DNA of 64,000 nt from positions 62,001 to 126,000 of the forward strand of contig JBEKDA010000003.1 in the NCBI GenBank assembly GCA_050014595.1, given 5' to 3'. This stretch comes from PALSA-129 sp050014595. GTDB lineage: Bacteria; Acidobacteriota; Terriglobia; Bryobacterales; Bryobacteraceae. Shown here piece after piece: positions 36,294 to 44,078 of the stretch (positions within the stretch are counted from its first letter, which is position 1; every line of letters starts with the position of its first letter). The notes below the pieces were generated by a model, which saw nothing but the letters and a program-made list of their open reading frames with translations, was not told the DNA's origin and did no database searches. Position numbers and translations under genes: made by a program.

Positions 36294-37748
36294 ATGATTC
36301 AAGACGTACTCATTGAGGGCCTGACTTTCGACGACGTTTTGCTCGAACCGGCCCACAGCGATGTGCTGCCGTCTGAAGTCGACACCCGCTGCTCGCTCAC
36401 TCGCCAGATCGGCCTCAACGTCCCCATCGTTTCCGCGGCTATGGATACCGTCACGGAATCCCATCTGGCGATTGCGCTGGCGCAGCAGGGTGGCATCGGA
36501 ATCGTTCACCGCAACATGAGCGTCGAACGCCAGGCCGAGGAAGTGGACCGCGTGAAACGCTCGGAAAGCGGCATGATCGTCGATCCCATCACCATCAGCC
36601 CCGACCTGCCCATCTCCGCCGCCCAGGAACTCATGGCCCGCTACCGCATCTCCGGCGTGCCCGTCACCAAGGACGGCAAACTGGTCGGCATCCTCACCAA
36701 CCGCGACCTCCGTTTCGAAAACCGCTTCGACGCGCCGATCTCCGAAGTCATGACCAAGGAGAACCTGGTGACCGTCGCGGTCGGCACCACCCTCGAACAG
36801 GCCGAGGCCATTCTCCACCGCCACCGCGTCGAAAAATTGCTGGTGGTCGACGACCAGTTCAAACTCAAAGGCCTCATCACCGTCAAGGATATTCAGAAGA
36901 AGTTGAAGTATCCCAACTCCGCCAAGGACTCCCAGGGCCGCCTGCGCGTGGGAGCGGCGCTCGGCGCCACCGGCGATTTCCTGGAGCGCGCCCAGGAACT
37001 GGTGGCCCGCAAAGTGGACGTGATCGCCATCGATACCGCCCACGGCCACAGCAGTCGCGTGATGGACGCTGTCAGGACCATCAAGAGCAAGTTGCCCGAC
37101 GTGCAGCTCATCACCGGCAACGTAGCTACTTACGAAGGCGCCCGCGACCTCGTCTCGCTCGGCGTCGACGGCATCAAGGTCGGCATCGGTCCCGGTTCCA
37201 TCTGCACCACACGGGTGGTCTCCGGCGCCGGCGTTCCGCAGATCACCGCCATCGCCGAATGCGCCCGCGCCGCGCGCGAAGGCGGCGTCCCGCTCATCGC
37301 CGACGGCGGCATCAAGTTTTCCGGCGACATCACCAAGGCGATTGCGGCCGGCGCCGATTGCGTCATGATCGGCAGCCTGCTCGCCGGCACCGACGAGAGC
37401 CCCGGCGAGACCATTCTCTATCAGGGCCGCACCTTCAAGACCTATCGCGGCATGGGCTCGCTCGGCGCGCAAGGCAAGTCCAGCTACGACCGCTACGCCC
37501 AGGATCCCAACGCCAAAATGGTTCCCGAAGGCATCGAAGGCCGCGTGGCCGCAAAGGGTCCGCTTTCCGAGTTGGTCTATCAATTGGTTGGCGGCCTGCG
37601 CTCCGGCATGGGATACTGCGGCGCCCGCAGTATCGCCGAGCTACAGACCAAGTCGCGCTTCCTGCGCATCTCGCCCGCCGGCCTCCGCGAGGGCCACGTG
37701 CACGACGTCATCATCACCAAGGAAGCGCCGAATTACCGCGTGGAGTAG
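36294..37748 (+). CDS. guaB: IMP dehydrogenase
   Basis: 484 residues from the ATG at 36294; a TATCAT box 13 nt upstream and family length favour it over the ATG at 36279. The N-terminal GLTFDDVLLEPAHSDVLP starts the barrel; two CBS domains (about 95-205) are inserted; the catalytic loop GIGPGSICTTRVVSGAGVPQ carries the active Cys near 302; GGIKFSGDITKAIAAGAD and the flap RGMGSLGAQ follow. It oxidises IMP to XMP, the committing step of GMP synthesis. No guaA is adjacent. Confidence 0.97.
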   Translation: MIQDVLIEGLTFDDVLLEPAHSDVLPSEVDTRCSLTRQIGLNVPIVSAAMDTVTESHLAIALAQQGGIGIVHRNMSVERQAEEVDRVKRSESGMIVDPITISPDLPISAAQELMARYRISGVPVTKDGKLVGILTNRDLRFENRFDAPISEVMTKENLVTVAVGTTLEQAEAILHRHRVEKLLVVDDQFKLKGLITVKDIQKKLKYPNSAKDSQGRLRVGAALGATGDFLERAQELVARKVDVIAIDTAHGHSSRVMDAVRTIKSKLPDVQLITGNVATYEGARDLVSLGVDGIKVGIGPGSICTTRVVSGAGVPQITAIAECARAAREGGVPLIADGGIKFSGDITKAIAAGADCVMIGSLLAGTDESPGETILYQGRTFKTYRGMGSLGAQGKSSYDRYAQDPNAKMVPEGIEGRVAAKGPLSELVYQLVGGLRSGMGYCGARSIAELQTKSRFLRISPAGLREGHVHDVIITKEAPNYRVE

Positions 37749-37754
37749 GGGTCT

Positions 37755-37856
37755 CTATCCTACACTCCCCGGCTCGGTGAAAAGCAGTGGGAGTAGTTCG
37801 GCCTGATCGACAGCAATCAAATAGCGGAGCGGGGAAGTGTTGGAAACGGCCAGCAT
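37755..37856 (-). pseudogene. Truncated DUF3368-type PIN toxin
   Basis: A 33-residue frame starts 5 bp after the UPF0175 stop and reads MLAVSNTSPLRYLIAV, then DQAELLPLLF, the unmistakable start of DUF3368 proteins (usual length about 150-170). It stops at 37755, six bases from guaB. The rest of the toxin, including most acidic active-site residues, is gone, probably by deletion. Confidence 0.75.
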
Positions 37857-37860
37857 CCGG

Positions 37861-38106
37861 CTATCGCTGCAGGTTCCGAGTCAGGTCTGCTTCCGCCGTG
37901 AGTTCCTCGTTTGAGTAGTCGTAGAGATCGACGTGACGGGCGAGGAAGTCTTCAGTCCCGATCCGCGACAGTCCCAGCAGTTGACCTACCTGAAACTGGG
38001 TCAGCGTCCGCGACCGGTAGCCTTCGATCGCCAGCGCCTCAAGGGCCTCGCGGCCAGGGTTGGTGCGCCGCGTCACATCGTCCGGCAACTCCACCGTGAT
38101 CCTCAT
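37861..38106 (-). CDS. UPF0175-family antitoxin
   Basis: 81 residues: MRITVELPDDVTRR, ALEALAIEGYRSRTLTQFQVGQLLGLSR with an HTH-like turn, and FLARHVDLYDYSNEELTAEAD at the end, the typical UPF0175 layout. Such proteins are encoded directly upstream of DUF3368 toxins. Here the toxin survives only as a 33-codon stub, so the antitoxin looks orphaned but is itself intact. Confidence 0.9.
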   Translation of the reverse strand: MRITVELPDDVTRRTNPGREALEALAIEGYRSRTLTQFQVGQLLGLSRIGTEDFLARHVDLYDYSNEELTAEADLTRNLQR

Positions 38107-38124
38107 AGTCTCAGCGTACCAGAA

Positions 38125-39186
38125 TCATCCGCCCCGGTACGCCTCGAAATCCGCCTTCACCGCCTTCTCCATCGCCCGCGCCGCCTCCAGCAGCCATCCC
38201 CGCGGACGCTTCTTCAAATCCGCCCGCAAGACGTTCGCGCGGCCGCTGCCCAGGTGGATGTTGGCCGTCTCCCAGCCCATGGCGTTCAGCAGCCGCAGCA
38301 CGTCGTGCTCCTTGGGCAACGCCGAAAGCTCGATCCGCGAGCAATCCGGCGCCAGCCGCCGCACAATCCAGCGCTTCTGCAGCCGCACGAACGGATCGCG
38401 GCATCGCACCGCGCAATCCAGAATCTTCTGGTAGAGAATTTCCGCCGTGCCTTTTCCGTTTTCCGCCCACACGCAGGCTGAGGGCGCCAGCGCCTTGGCT
38501 TCGCGCGCCACCGATCCGCCGCGCCACTCGGCCAGCGCCACGAACCGTTCTCGCCCCAGGCTGCCCAGCCCCGCGATCCGGTGTGCCTCCCGCCAGCGCA
38601 GGCCGCGTTCCGGCATCATGTGGTCGAACGACTTGCCCACGCCCGCCGGCCCTGCCTGCTTAAATTCCGCCAGCGCTCGCAGCTTCTGCCAATAAGGTTC
38701 GGGATCGTGCAGCCGCGCCGTCGCCATGTGGCGCAGCGCCGGGTGGTGCTCCGCCAGCACGAAGGGCCGCCCGCCCGCTTCCAGCGCCTCGCGGTAGCCC
38801 TTCAGAATGGCATCCATGCCGGCTTTGACGTCGCAGTCCATCTCGGCCAGCAGCGCGCTGGCCGCCAGGCGGATCAGATCGTTGGTGTACGGAAGCCGCC
38901 ACGCCTCGTCGAAATCGTTGATCCCCCAGATCAGCCGGCCCTCGATGTCGCGCCAGGTTCCGAAATTCTCCACGTGCAGGTCGCCCACCGCCAGCGCCTT
39001 GGGCCCGCGCGCTGCCTCTCCGCAGACGTCTTCCCAGATTTGCGCCCAGCGATAATACGTGGCGCGCATAAATGGAAAGACCGCTGTGCGCATCTGTGCG
39101 TGCTTGAATTTCAGGTCCGGATCGACAATCCGCAGGTGCCGCGCCAGCCACGCTTCATATCTCGCTGTCGCCTTTTTTATGTTCAT
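38125..39186 (-). CDS. DUF2252-family protein
   Basis: 353 residues from the ATG at 39186, overlapping the sixA stop by 4 bp (ATGA). Kinase-like elements of DUF2252 are present: KALAVGDLHVENFGTWRD near 65-80 and IWGINDFDEAWRLPYTNDLIRLAAS near 90, resembling the catalytic loop and metal site of aminoglycoside-phosphotransferase folds. No signal or membrane segment. Its biochemical role is not established in the family. It is the last gene of an overlapping cassette with SixA and two Tmk-like kinases, suggesting a phosphotransfer theme. Confidence 0.88.
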   Translation of the reverse strand: MNIKKATARYEAWLARHLRIVDPDLKFKHAQMRTAVFPFMRATYYRWAQIWEDVCGEAARGPKALAVGDLHVENFGTWRDIEGRLIWGINDFDEAWRLPYTNDLIRLAASALLAEMDCDVKAGMDAILKGYREALEAGGRPFVLAEHHPALRHMATARLHDPEPYWQKLRALAEFKQAGPAGVGKSFDHMMPERGLRWREAHRIAGLGSLGRERFVALAEWRGGSVAREAKALAPSACVWAENGKGTAEILYQKILDCAVRCRDPFVRLQKRWIVRRLAPDCSRIELSALPKEHDVLRLLNAMGWETANIHLGSGRANVLRADLKKRPRGWLLEAARAMEKAVKADFEAYRGG

Positions 39187-39671
39187 GCTTCCCCCGCCGT
39201 CGCGGGCGTCAGCATCCACTTGAGCACGCCCCGCGGTTTCGGCCCGGCGCGTTCGCAATCCACGCGCACCAGCGCCGCCTTCTTCATGTCCACGGAAAGC
39301 GCCGGGCTGTCCAGCAAAAATGCCGCCATCGAGCTCATCAGCGGTTCGTGGCTCGCCAGCAGGATGGCGCGCTCCTCGCTGCGCTTGCGGATCTCTTCCC
39401 ACGCGTCGAAGGGCGACGCTTCCGGCTCCAGCGCTCGCGTCTTTACCACCTTGCCTTGGTAGCCCAGCGCTTCGGCGGCCACTTCGGCCGTTTCCAGCGC
39501 GCGCCGGTACGGGCTGGAAAGTATCAGGCTCGGCTCCGCGCCCGCGCTCCGTGCCCGCTTGAGCACGCGGCGCAGTTTCTCCCGCCCTTCCCCCGTCAGT
39601 GCGCGCTCCGCATCCGGGTGTCCCGGCATGCCCGCTTCGGCGATGCCGTGCCGCAACAGATAAACCTGCAT
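39183..39671 (-). CDS. sixA: SixA-type phosphohistidine phosphatase
   Basis: 162 residues from the ATG at 39671. The catalytic histidines are in YLLRHGIAE at the N-terminus and LLASHEPLMS near 108, with the ILSSPYRRALETAEV segment between them, the histidine phosphatase pattern of SixA. SixA removes phosphate from phosphohistidine on proteins. Its start shares a base with the stop of the Tmk-like gene upstream (TGATG), and its stop overlaps the DUF2252 start, so all are translationally coupled. Confidence 0.92.
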   Translation of the reverse strand: MQVYLLRHGIAEAGMPGHPDAERALTGEGREKLRRVLKRARSAGAEPSLILSSPYRRALETAEVAAEALGYQGKVVKTRALEPEASPFDAWEEIRKRSEERAILLASHEPLMSSMAAFLLDSPALSVDMKKAALVRVDCERAGPKPRGVLKWMLTPATAGEA

Positions 39672-40399
39672 CAGCTTCCGGCTTTCCGCGCCGTGGGCAT
39701 CCGCCGCAGGCGCAGCCGCGACACCTGGCGCTGCAACTCGCGGAAAATTTTCGGCACCGGCTGGCTGGCGTCGATCACCGTGAACTCGTATGGTTCCACC
39801 ATGGTGTCGAGCGCCTGAATCAGCTTCTTCTGGTAGCGCACGAAGCTCTCGTACATATCCGGCCCGAACCGCAGGTCCATGCCGCTTTCCCAGTAATCGA
39901 AGGCGCCGCGTCCCAATACCACGCGCGAAACCAGTTGCTCCACCTCCGCCCGCAGATACAACACGGCGTGCGGCTTCAATGCGAAACCGGCCACCTGCTC
40001 GATCCATCGCCGGTTCTCGCCGCGCGCCGTGGCCCGCGCCATGATCGAAAAAATGTAGCGGTCGATCAGCACCACGAAGCCGGCCCGCAGCGCCGGCACA
40101 ATTTCGTTCTCCAGCCGGTCCGCAAAATCGGTGGTATAAAACAAGGTCATCGTGATCGGCCCCAGGGTGTTGCCTTCCTTGGCCATCTTGATCCCCTTGC
40201 CCGCCAGCGCCGAGCGCGCCATCCCCGTGTCCAGCACCGCGTGGCCTTCCTGCTCCAGCCACTGGTGCAATAGCGTGATCTGTGTGCTGCGCCCCACCGC
40301 GTCCGGACCTTCAATCACAATCAGCTTGCCCTGTAGTTCCGAAACGTCCACGCCCGGAAGCGGTTCGTTATAAAACTGGAGCGGTTCTCGGCTGCGCAT
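39671..40399 (-). CDS. Thymidylate-kinase-like protein with altered Walker A
   Basis: 242 residues. The P-loop region reads IVIEGPDAVGRSTQ near 28-40: the invariant Walker A lysine is replaced by arginine. Other Tmk-like marks are kept, including TLFYTTDFADRLENEIVPALRAGFVVLIDRY near 90-115 (the DR[YF] motif) and a lid-like RGENRRW. It is paralogous to the gene immediately upstream, overlapping it by 32 bp. The substitution may abolish or change nucleotide binding, making it a regulatory subunit of a heteromer, but this is inference. Confidence 0.82.
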   Translation of the reverse strand: MRSREPLQFYNEPLPGVDVSELQGKLIVIEGPDAVGRSTQITLLHQWLEQEGHAVLDTGMARSALAGKGIKMAKEGNTLGPITMTLFYTTDFADRLENEIVPALRAGFVVLIDRYIFSIMARATARGENRRWIEQVAGFALKPHAVLYLRAEVEQLVSRVVLGRGAFDYWESGMDLRFGPDMYESFVRYQKKLIQALDTMVEPYEFTVIDASQPVPKIFRELQRQVSRLRLRRMPTARKAGS

Positions 40400-41102
40400 G
40401 GAACTCTCCTCCTTCCGGAGCGTGCAGGATGCCGTTCTTCAGATCGTCGCCGATCTCGTTCATCACAATGTCGCGCATGCGCCGCTGCTGCTCCTCGATC
40501 GACTGCGTCGCGTCGATGATGTGAAATCCCATCTCTTCCGCCATGGCCTCGTACTCATCCAGAATGCGCCCCTGGAAAATGCGGAAGCTCTCTTCCACGT
40601 CGCGCGCCAACCCCAGGTCCATGCCGGCTTCATAATACTTGATGGCGTCGCGCCCCCCCAGAATGCGGCCCAGCGCCACATCCAGCGGCACCCGGAAATA
40701 GAAGGCCAGGTTCGGGTGGATGGCGAAACGGTACAGGTTGCGCACCCACCGCCGGCTCACTCCCCGCGCCACGTCGCGCGCAAAGGCCGTGTAACTGTAC
40801 CGGTCCGCGCACACGATCGCTCCCGCTTTCACCAGCGGTAGAATGTAGCTTTCCATCCGGTCCGCAAAATCCGTGCAGTGAATCAGGCTGAACGTGGTGG
40901 GCGTGAACATTTCCTTCTTCTTGCCCCGCCGCGTGGTCTCCTGCACCAGCGGGGAAGAGTTCCACTCGCTGAATGCCACCGCGAAACCCTGCGAACGCAG
41001 CCAGTGGCTCAACAAAGAAAGTTGGGTCGATTTCCCGGAGCCGTCGATGCCCTCCACCACGATGAGCTTGCCGCGGTACCGGTTCGGTACAAAAAGTGAC
41101 AT
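40368..41102 (-). CDS. Thymidylate-kinase-like P-loop kinase
   Basis: 244 residues with intact Walker A (IVVEGIDGSGKSTQ near 14-27), a DRYSYTAFARD motif near 98 and a lid region RGVSRRW. It has the Tmk fold but is longer than typical Tmk (about 205-215), and its substrate loop (TFSLIHCTDFADRMES) is shared with the neighbouring paralogue rather than with housekeeping Tmk. It probably acts on another phosphorylated substrate. It is the first gene of the kinase-kinase-SixA-DUF2252 cassette and is divergent from the Ser/Thr kinase gene. Confidence 0.85.
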   Translation of the reverse strand: MSLFVPNRYRGKLIVVEGIDGSGKSTQLSLLSHWLRSQGFAVAFSEWNSSPLVQETTRRGKKKEMFTPTTFSLIHCTDFADRMESYILPLVKAGAIVCADRYSYTAFARDVARGVSRRWVRNLYRFAIHPNLAFYFRVPLDVALGRILGGRDAIKYYEAGMDLGLARDVEESFRIFQGRILDEYEAMAEEMGFHIIDATQSIEEQQRRMRDIVMNEIGDDLKNGILHAPEGGEFHAQPRTAPVL

Positions 41103-41271
41103 AAATGTTTGCTGCCGTCGCCCATTTTACCCCTTCGCCGTCGACGTTGTGTTACAGCGCGCCCCTGCGCCGCCTCTATGCCCTCGGGTTTTGGCTCTTT
41201 CTTGGTCTTCTCCGCGTCTCCGCTTCTCAGCGGTGAACCTGCGGTTTCGGCGCTACGGTAGAATGCCTAAA

Positions 41272-42897
41272 ATGCAGCTTCCCGCCAGAATCGGCAAGTA
41301 CCAGCTTGAAGAGTTCCTGGGCGGCGGGATGTCCCACGTGTACCGCGCCCGCGATACCGTCATCGGCCGCACCGTGGCCGTCAAGATTCTCACCGAAGCC
41401 GGCGGCCAGGATGCCGAAATCAAGGCCCGCTTCCTGGCCGAAGCCCGCATGGCCGGCAACATCTCCCACGACAATATCCTCGGTATTTACGATTTCGGCG
41501 AGGACGACCAGCACCGCCCTTTCATGGTGATGGAATTCCTCAAGGGCGAAGACCTCCGTCACGCCATCCAGGACGGCCACACCGGCGAACTCCGCGACAA
41601 GTTGAGAATCGCCCTCCAGATCGCCCGCGCCCTCGAATACATTCATTCCCGGAAGATCGTCCATCGCGACATCAAACCCGACAACGTGCACGTCGGCTCC
41701 AACGGCGTCGTCAAGCTGATGGATTTCGGCATCGCCAAGACCGAAGGCCTTCAGATGACCCGCGCCGGCTATGTCCTCGGCACGCCCTATTACATGGCCC
41801 CCGAGCAGGTCACCGGCCAGGGCGTCACCGGGCAGGTGGATGTCTATGCTTTCGGCGTGCTGCTCTACGAACTGCTTGCCGGCGTCAAGCCCATCACTGG
41901 CGAAACCGTCGAGCGCATTTTCTACAGCATCCTCAACGAAACCCTCGACGTCTCGCCCCTCCGTAAAGCCGGAGTTCCACAATCGGTCTGCGACATCGTC
42001 GTCCAATGCACCCTCAAGCACCCCTCCGCGCGCCCGCAAGGCTTCGGCCCGGTTTGTGCCTCGCTCGAAAGCATCCTCGCCGAAATTGACGCTCCCGCCA
42101 TGCAGCTTCCCGGCGTGGTGGAACCGCCGCCCGTGCAGGCCCGCCCGGCCTGGCTCTTGCCCGTCGTCCTGCTATTCGTCCTCGGCCTGGGTCTCGGTCT
42201 GTATTACGCCATCAGGCCCACGCAACTCGCTCGATTCATCGACGCCAAATCCGGCCGCATGGCGCTGGTGCCGGCCGGCACGTTTCTGGCGGGGGAAAAG
42301 AAGCAGCCATCCGCTCCCATCCCCGCGTTCTACATCGACCGGACTGAAGTCACCAACGCCGCCTACAAAAGCTTCTGCGATGCAACCAGCCGCCACTTGC
42401 CCGATGCTTTTCCCCCCGATAAGCCGGCTTACCCCGTGGTCAACGTCTCCATCCTGGACGCTAACGAGTTTGCCAAGTGGGCCGGCGAGAGCCTTCCCAG
42501 CGCTCTGCAATGGGAAAAAGCCGCGCGCGGAACCGATGGCCGCCTCTTCCCCTGGGGCAACAATAAGGATGAGACGCTCGCGAACCTCGGCCCCAATGGC
42601 CACATCCTCCCCGCCGCCGGCTTCCCCAAAGGCGCCAGCCCCTTCGGCGCGCTGAACATGGTCGGCAACGTGTGGGAAATGGTCTTTGAACTGACCCCGC
42701 CCAGCGACCATCAGCTTCATAACCCGGACTATCGGTCTCTGAATCCTCCGCCCACTCGGGAAGACAGTTGGTACCAGATCCGCGGCGGTTCCTTCAAAGA
42801 GGGTTTTCAGGACGGTCTTATTTGGGATGCCAGCGCCGTCCCTTCACGCTGGAAAAACACCAACATCGGTTTCCGCTGCGTCAAAGAAGCTCGGTAG
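41272..42897 (+). CDS. Membrane Ser/Thr protein kinase fused to an FGE/sulfatase-modifying domain
   Basis: 541 residues from the ATG at 41272 (TAGAAT 7 nt upstream; an ATG at 41263 is possible). The Hanks kinase domain (about 8-270) has the GGGMSHVYRA loop, VAVKIL, the catalytic HRDIKPDN, DFGIAK and the GTPYYMAPEQ activation segment. A membrane helix (WLLPVVLLFVLGLGLGLYYA) near 300 is followed by an outward FGE-sulfatase domain (MALVPAGTFLAGEKK, RTEVTNAAYKSFC, NMVGNVWEMVFE, IRGGSFKEG, NIGFRCVK). Such fusions are common in acidobacteria and planctomycetes; the outside domain probably senses or binds rather than modifies. Divergent from the Tmk-like cassette. Confidence 0.93.
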   Translation: MQLPARIGKYQLEEFLGGGMSHVYRARDTVIGRTVAVKILTEAGGQDAEIKARFLAEARMAGNISHDNILGIYDFGEDDQHRPFMVMEFLKGEDLRHAIQDGHTGELRDKLRIALQIARALEYIHSRKIVHRDIKPDNVHVGSNGVVKLMDFGIAKTEGLQMTRAGYVLGTPYYMAPEQVTGQGVTGQVDVYAFGVLLYELLAGVKPITGETVERIFYSILNETLDVSPLRKAGVPQSVCDIVVQCTLKHPSARPQGFGPVCASLESILAEIDAPAMQLPGVVEPPPVQARPAWLLPVVLLFVLGLGLGLYYAIRPTQLARFIDAKSGRMALVPAGTFLAGEKKQPSAPIPAFYIDRTEVTNAAYKSFCDATSRHLPDAFPPDKPAYPVVNVSILDANEFAKWAGESLPSALQWEKAARGTDGRLFPWGNNKDETLANLGPNGHILPAAGFPKGASPFGALNMVGNVWEMVFELTPPSDHQLHNPDYRSLNPPPTREDSWYQIRGGSFKEGFQDGLIWDASAVPSRWKNTNIGFRCVKEAR

Positions 42898-43298
42898 CGC
42901 GGTGGGGCAATGGCATCCTGCGCGCCAGGTGTCACTCGGTGCAGCCGGGCAAAGCCCGGCCAGCCGGTACCCCGCCGCGTGTGCGACATAAAAGTGGCGG
43001 AGCTCCCGATCCGGCGAAATTCGCTGGAATCTGAGTGTAGGGGTACGCGAGGTTTGGTCTTCGGCTTTGTATCAGGGCACGGCTTTAGTCGTGCCGTAGG
43101 GTTGCTCGGAAAGTTGGGCTTTAGCCGGCTAAAGCCTCTGGTGCGGCGACTTGCGGCACCGCTAAAGGCCGTGCCCTGATACAAACCAGCCGGAGTCCCA
43201 CTTTTACGTCGCGCACCCTAACCCGGCTCATCATCCATCCATTCCCCGCCTTTGCTGCTATAATAGGAAAGTTCCGCCCTGCGCCCAGGCTTACCCTT
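42898..43298. repeat. Nested inverted-repeat element in a 401-bp gap
   Basis: The gap holds no gene. It contains a GCCGGGC/GCCCGGC hairpin (42944-42960), an outer imperfect inverted repeat (42980-42997 with 43197-43216, GTGCGAC...AAAAGTGG type), an inner near-perfect 23-24 bp inverted repeat (43066-43088 with 43162-43185, starting TTTGTATCAGGGCACGG) and a central perfect 20-bp palindrome (43117-43136, GGCTTTAGCC and its complement). The nested symmetry suggests a mobile or REP-like element placed between the kinase gene and the yceD promoter. Confidence 0.75.
43254..43264 (+). promoter_or_regulatory. Extended -10 promoter of yceD-rpmF-plsX
   Basis: TATAAT at 43259-43264 is a perfect -10 box preceded by TGC, an extended -10 form; no clear -35 is seen. 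The predicted leader to the ATG at 43299 is about 28 nt. Confidence 0.5.
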
Positions 43299-43823
43299 AT
43301 GTTCCTTAGTGTCAAAGAGATGGAGCTGCGTAAGATTCGTTTTGACGAATCTTTTGACCCCGCTCAAATCGAGTTCGCCAGTGAGAATCTGGAGCAGGCT
43401 TCTCCCTTGCACGCCGTCGGCTCCGCCGAGATGCTGAAAAACACCGGCGGGCAAGTGCGCATCCAGGGCCGCTATACTGTGGAAGTCACCGCGCCCTGCG
43501 ATCGCTGCCTGGCACCGGCGCGTTTTCCGCTGGATGCCGGCTTCGACCTGTTTTACAAGCCCGTTTCCGTCATCGCGCGCGTGGAAGAAGTGGAAATCGA
43601 CGAGGGCGAAGCCCAGATCGGTTTTTATGAGAACGGCGGCCTGGAGCTGGAAGACGTCCTCCGCGAACAGGTCCTGCTGGCCTTGCCCATGCAGAGAGTG
43701 TGCAGCGAAGACTGCAAAGGAATTTGCCCCGTCTGTGGCAGGAACCGGAACGAAGCCGAATGCGATTGCCGCATCGAAATCCACGACCATCGCCTGGAAG
43801 CCCTCCGCAAGCTCGAGATCTGA
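43299..43823 (+). CDS. yceD: YceD/DUF177-family protein (23S rRNA accumulation)
   Basis: 174 residues. DUF177 marks are VTAPCDRCLAPARFPLDAGFDLFY near 65-88 and GGLELEDVLREQVLLALPMQRVC near 108-130, ending in a cysteine-rich CKGICPVCGRNRNEAECDC that may bind zinc. The gene lies before rpmF and plsX in the standard bacterial order. In E. coli YceD is needed for normal 23S rRNA levels; a direct role here is by family only. The ATG at 43320 is an alternative but the family start (FLSVKEMELRKI) fits 43299. Confidence 0.93.
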   Translation: MFLSVKEMELRKIRFDESFDPAQIEFASENLEQASPLHAVGSAEMLKNTGGQVRIQGRYTVEVTAPCDRCLAPARFPLDAGFDLFYKPVSVIARVEEVEIDEGEAQIGFYENGGLELEDVLREQVLLALPMQRVCSEDCKGICPVCGRNRNEAECDCRIEIHDHRLEALRKLEI

Positions 43824-43883
43824 TACATTCTGGAAGATGCACCGCCGCGCCCCGGCGGACGAAAGATTGGTTGAGAAAGAGAT

Positions 43884-44066
43884 ATGCCGAATCCCAAACG
43901 TAGACACTCCAAGGAGCGGACCAGCACCCGCCGCGCGCATGACGCGCTCAAAGCCGCCGGCCTCTCCGAGTGCCCCAACTGCCACGAACCCAAGCTGCCC
44001 CACCGCGTCTGCGCCCACTGCGGGCAGTACAAAGGCCGCGAAGTTGTCGAAGTCGAACAAGAGTAG
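43884..44066 (+). CDS. rpmF: 50S ribosomal protein L32
   Basis: 60 residues, normal length: MPNPKRRHSKERTSTRRAHD with the typical basic start, and the two zinc-ligand pairs ECPNCHEPKLPHRVCAHCG near 29-47, so this is the zinc-binding (C+) form. Between yceD and plsX as usual. Confidence 0.98.
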   Translation: MPNPKRRHSKERTSTRRAHDALKAAGLSECPNCHEPKLPHRVCAHCGQYKGREVVEVEQE

Positions 44067-44078
44067 CCTCGGCACAAC

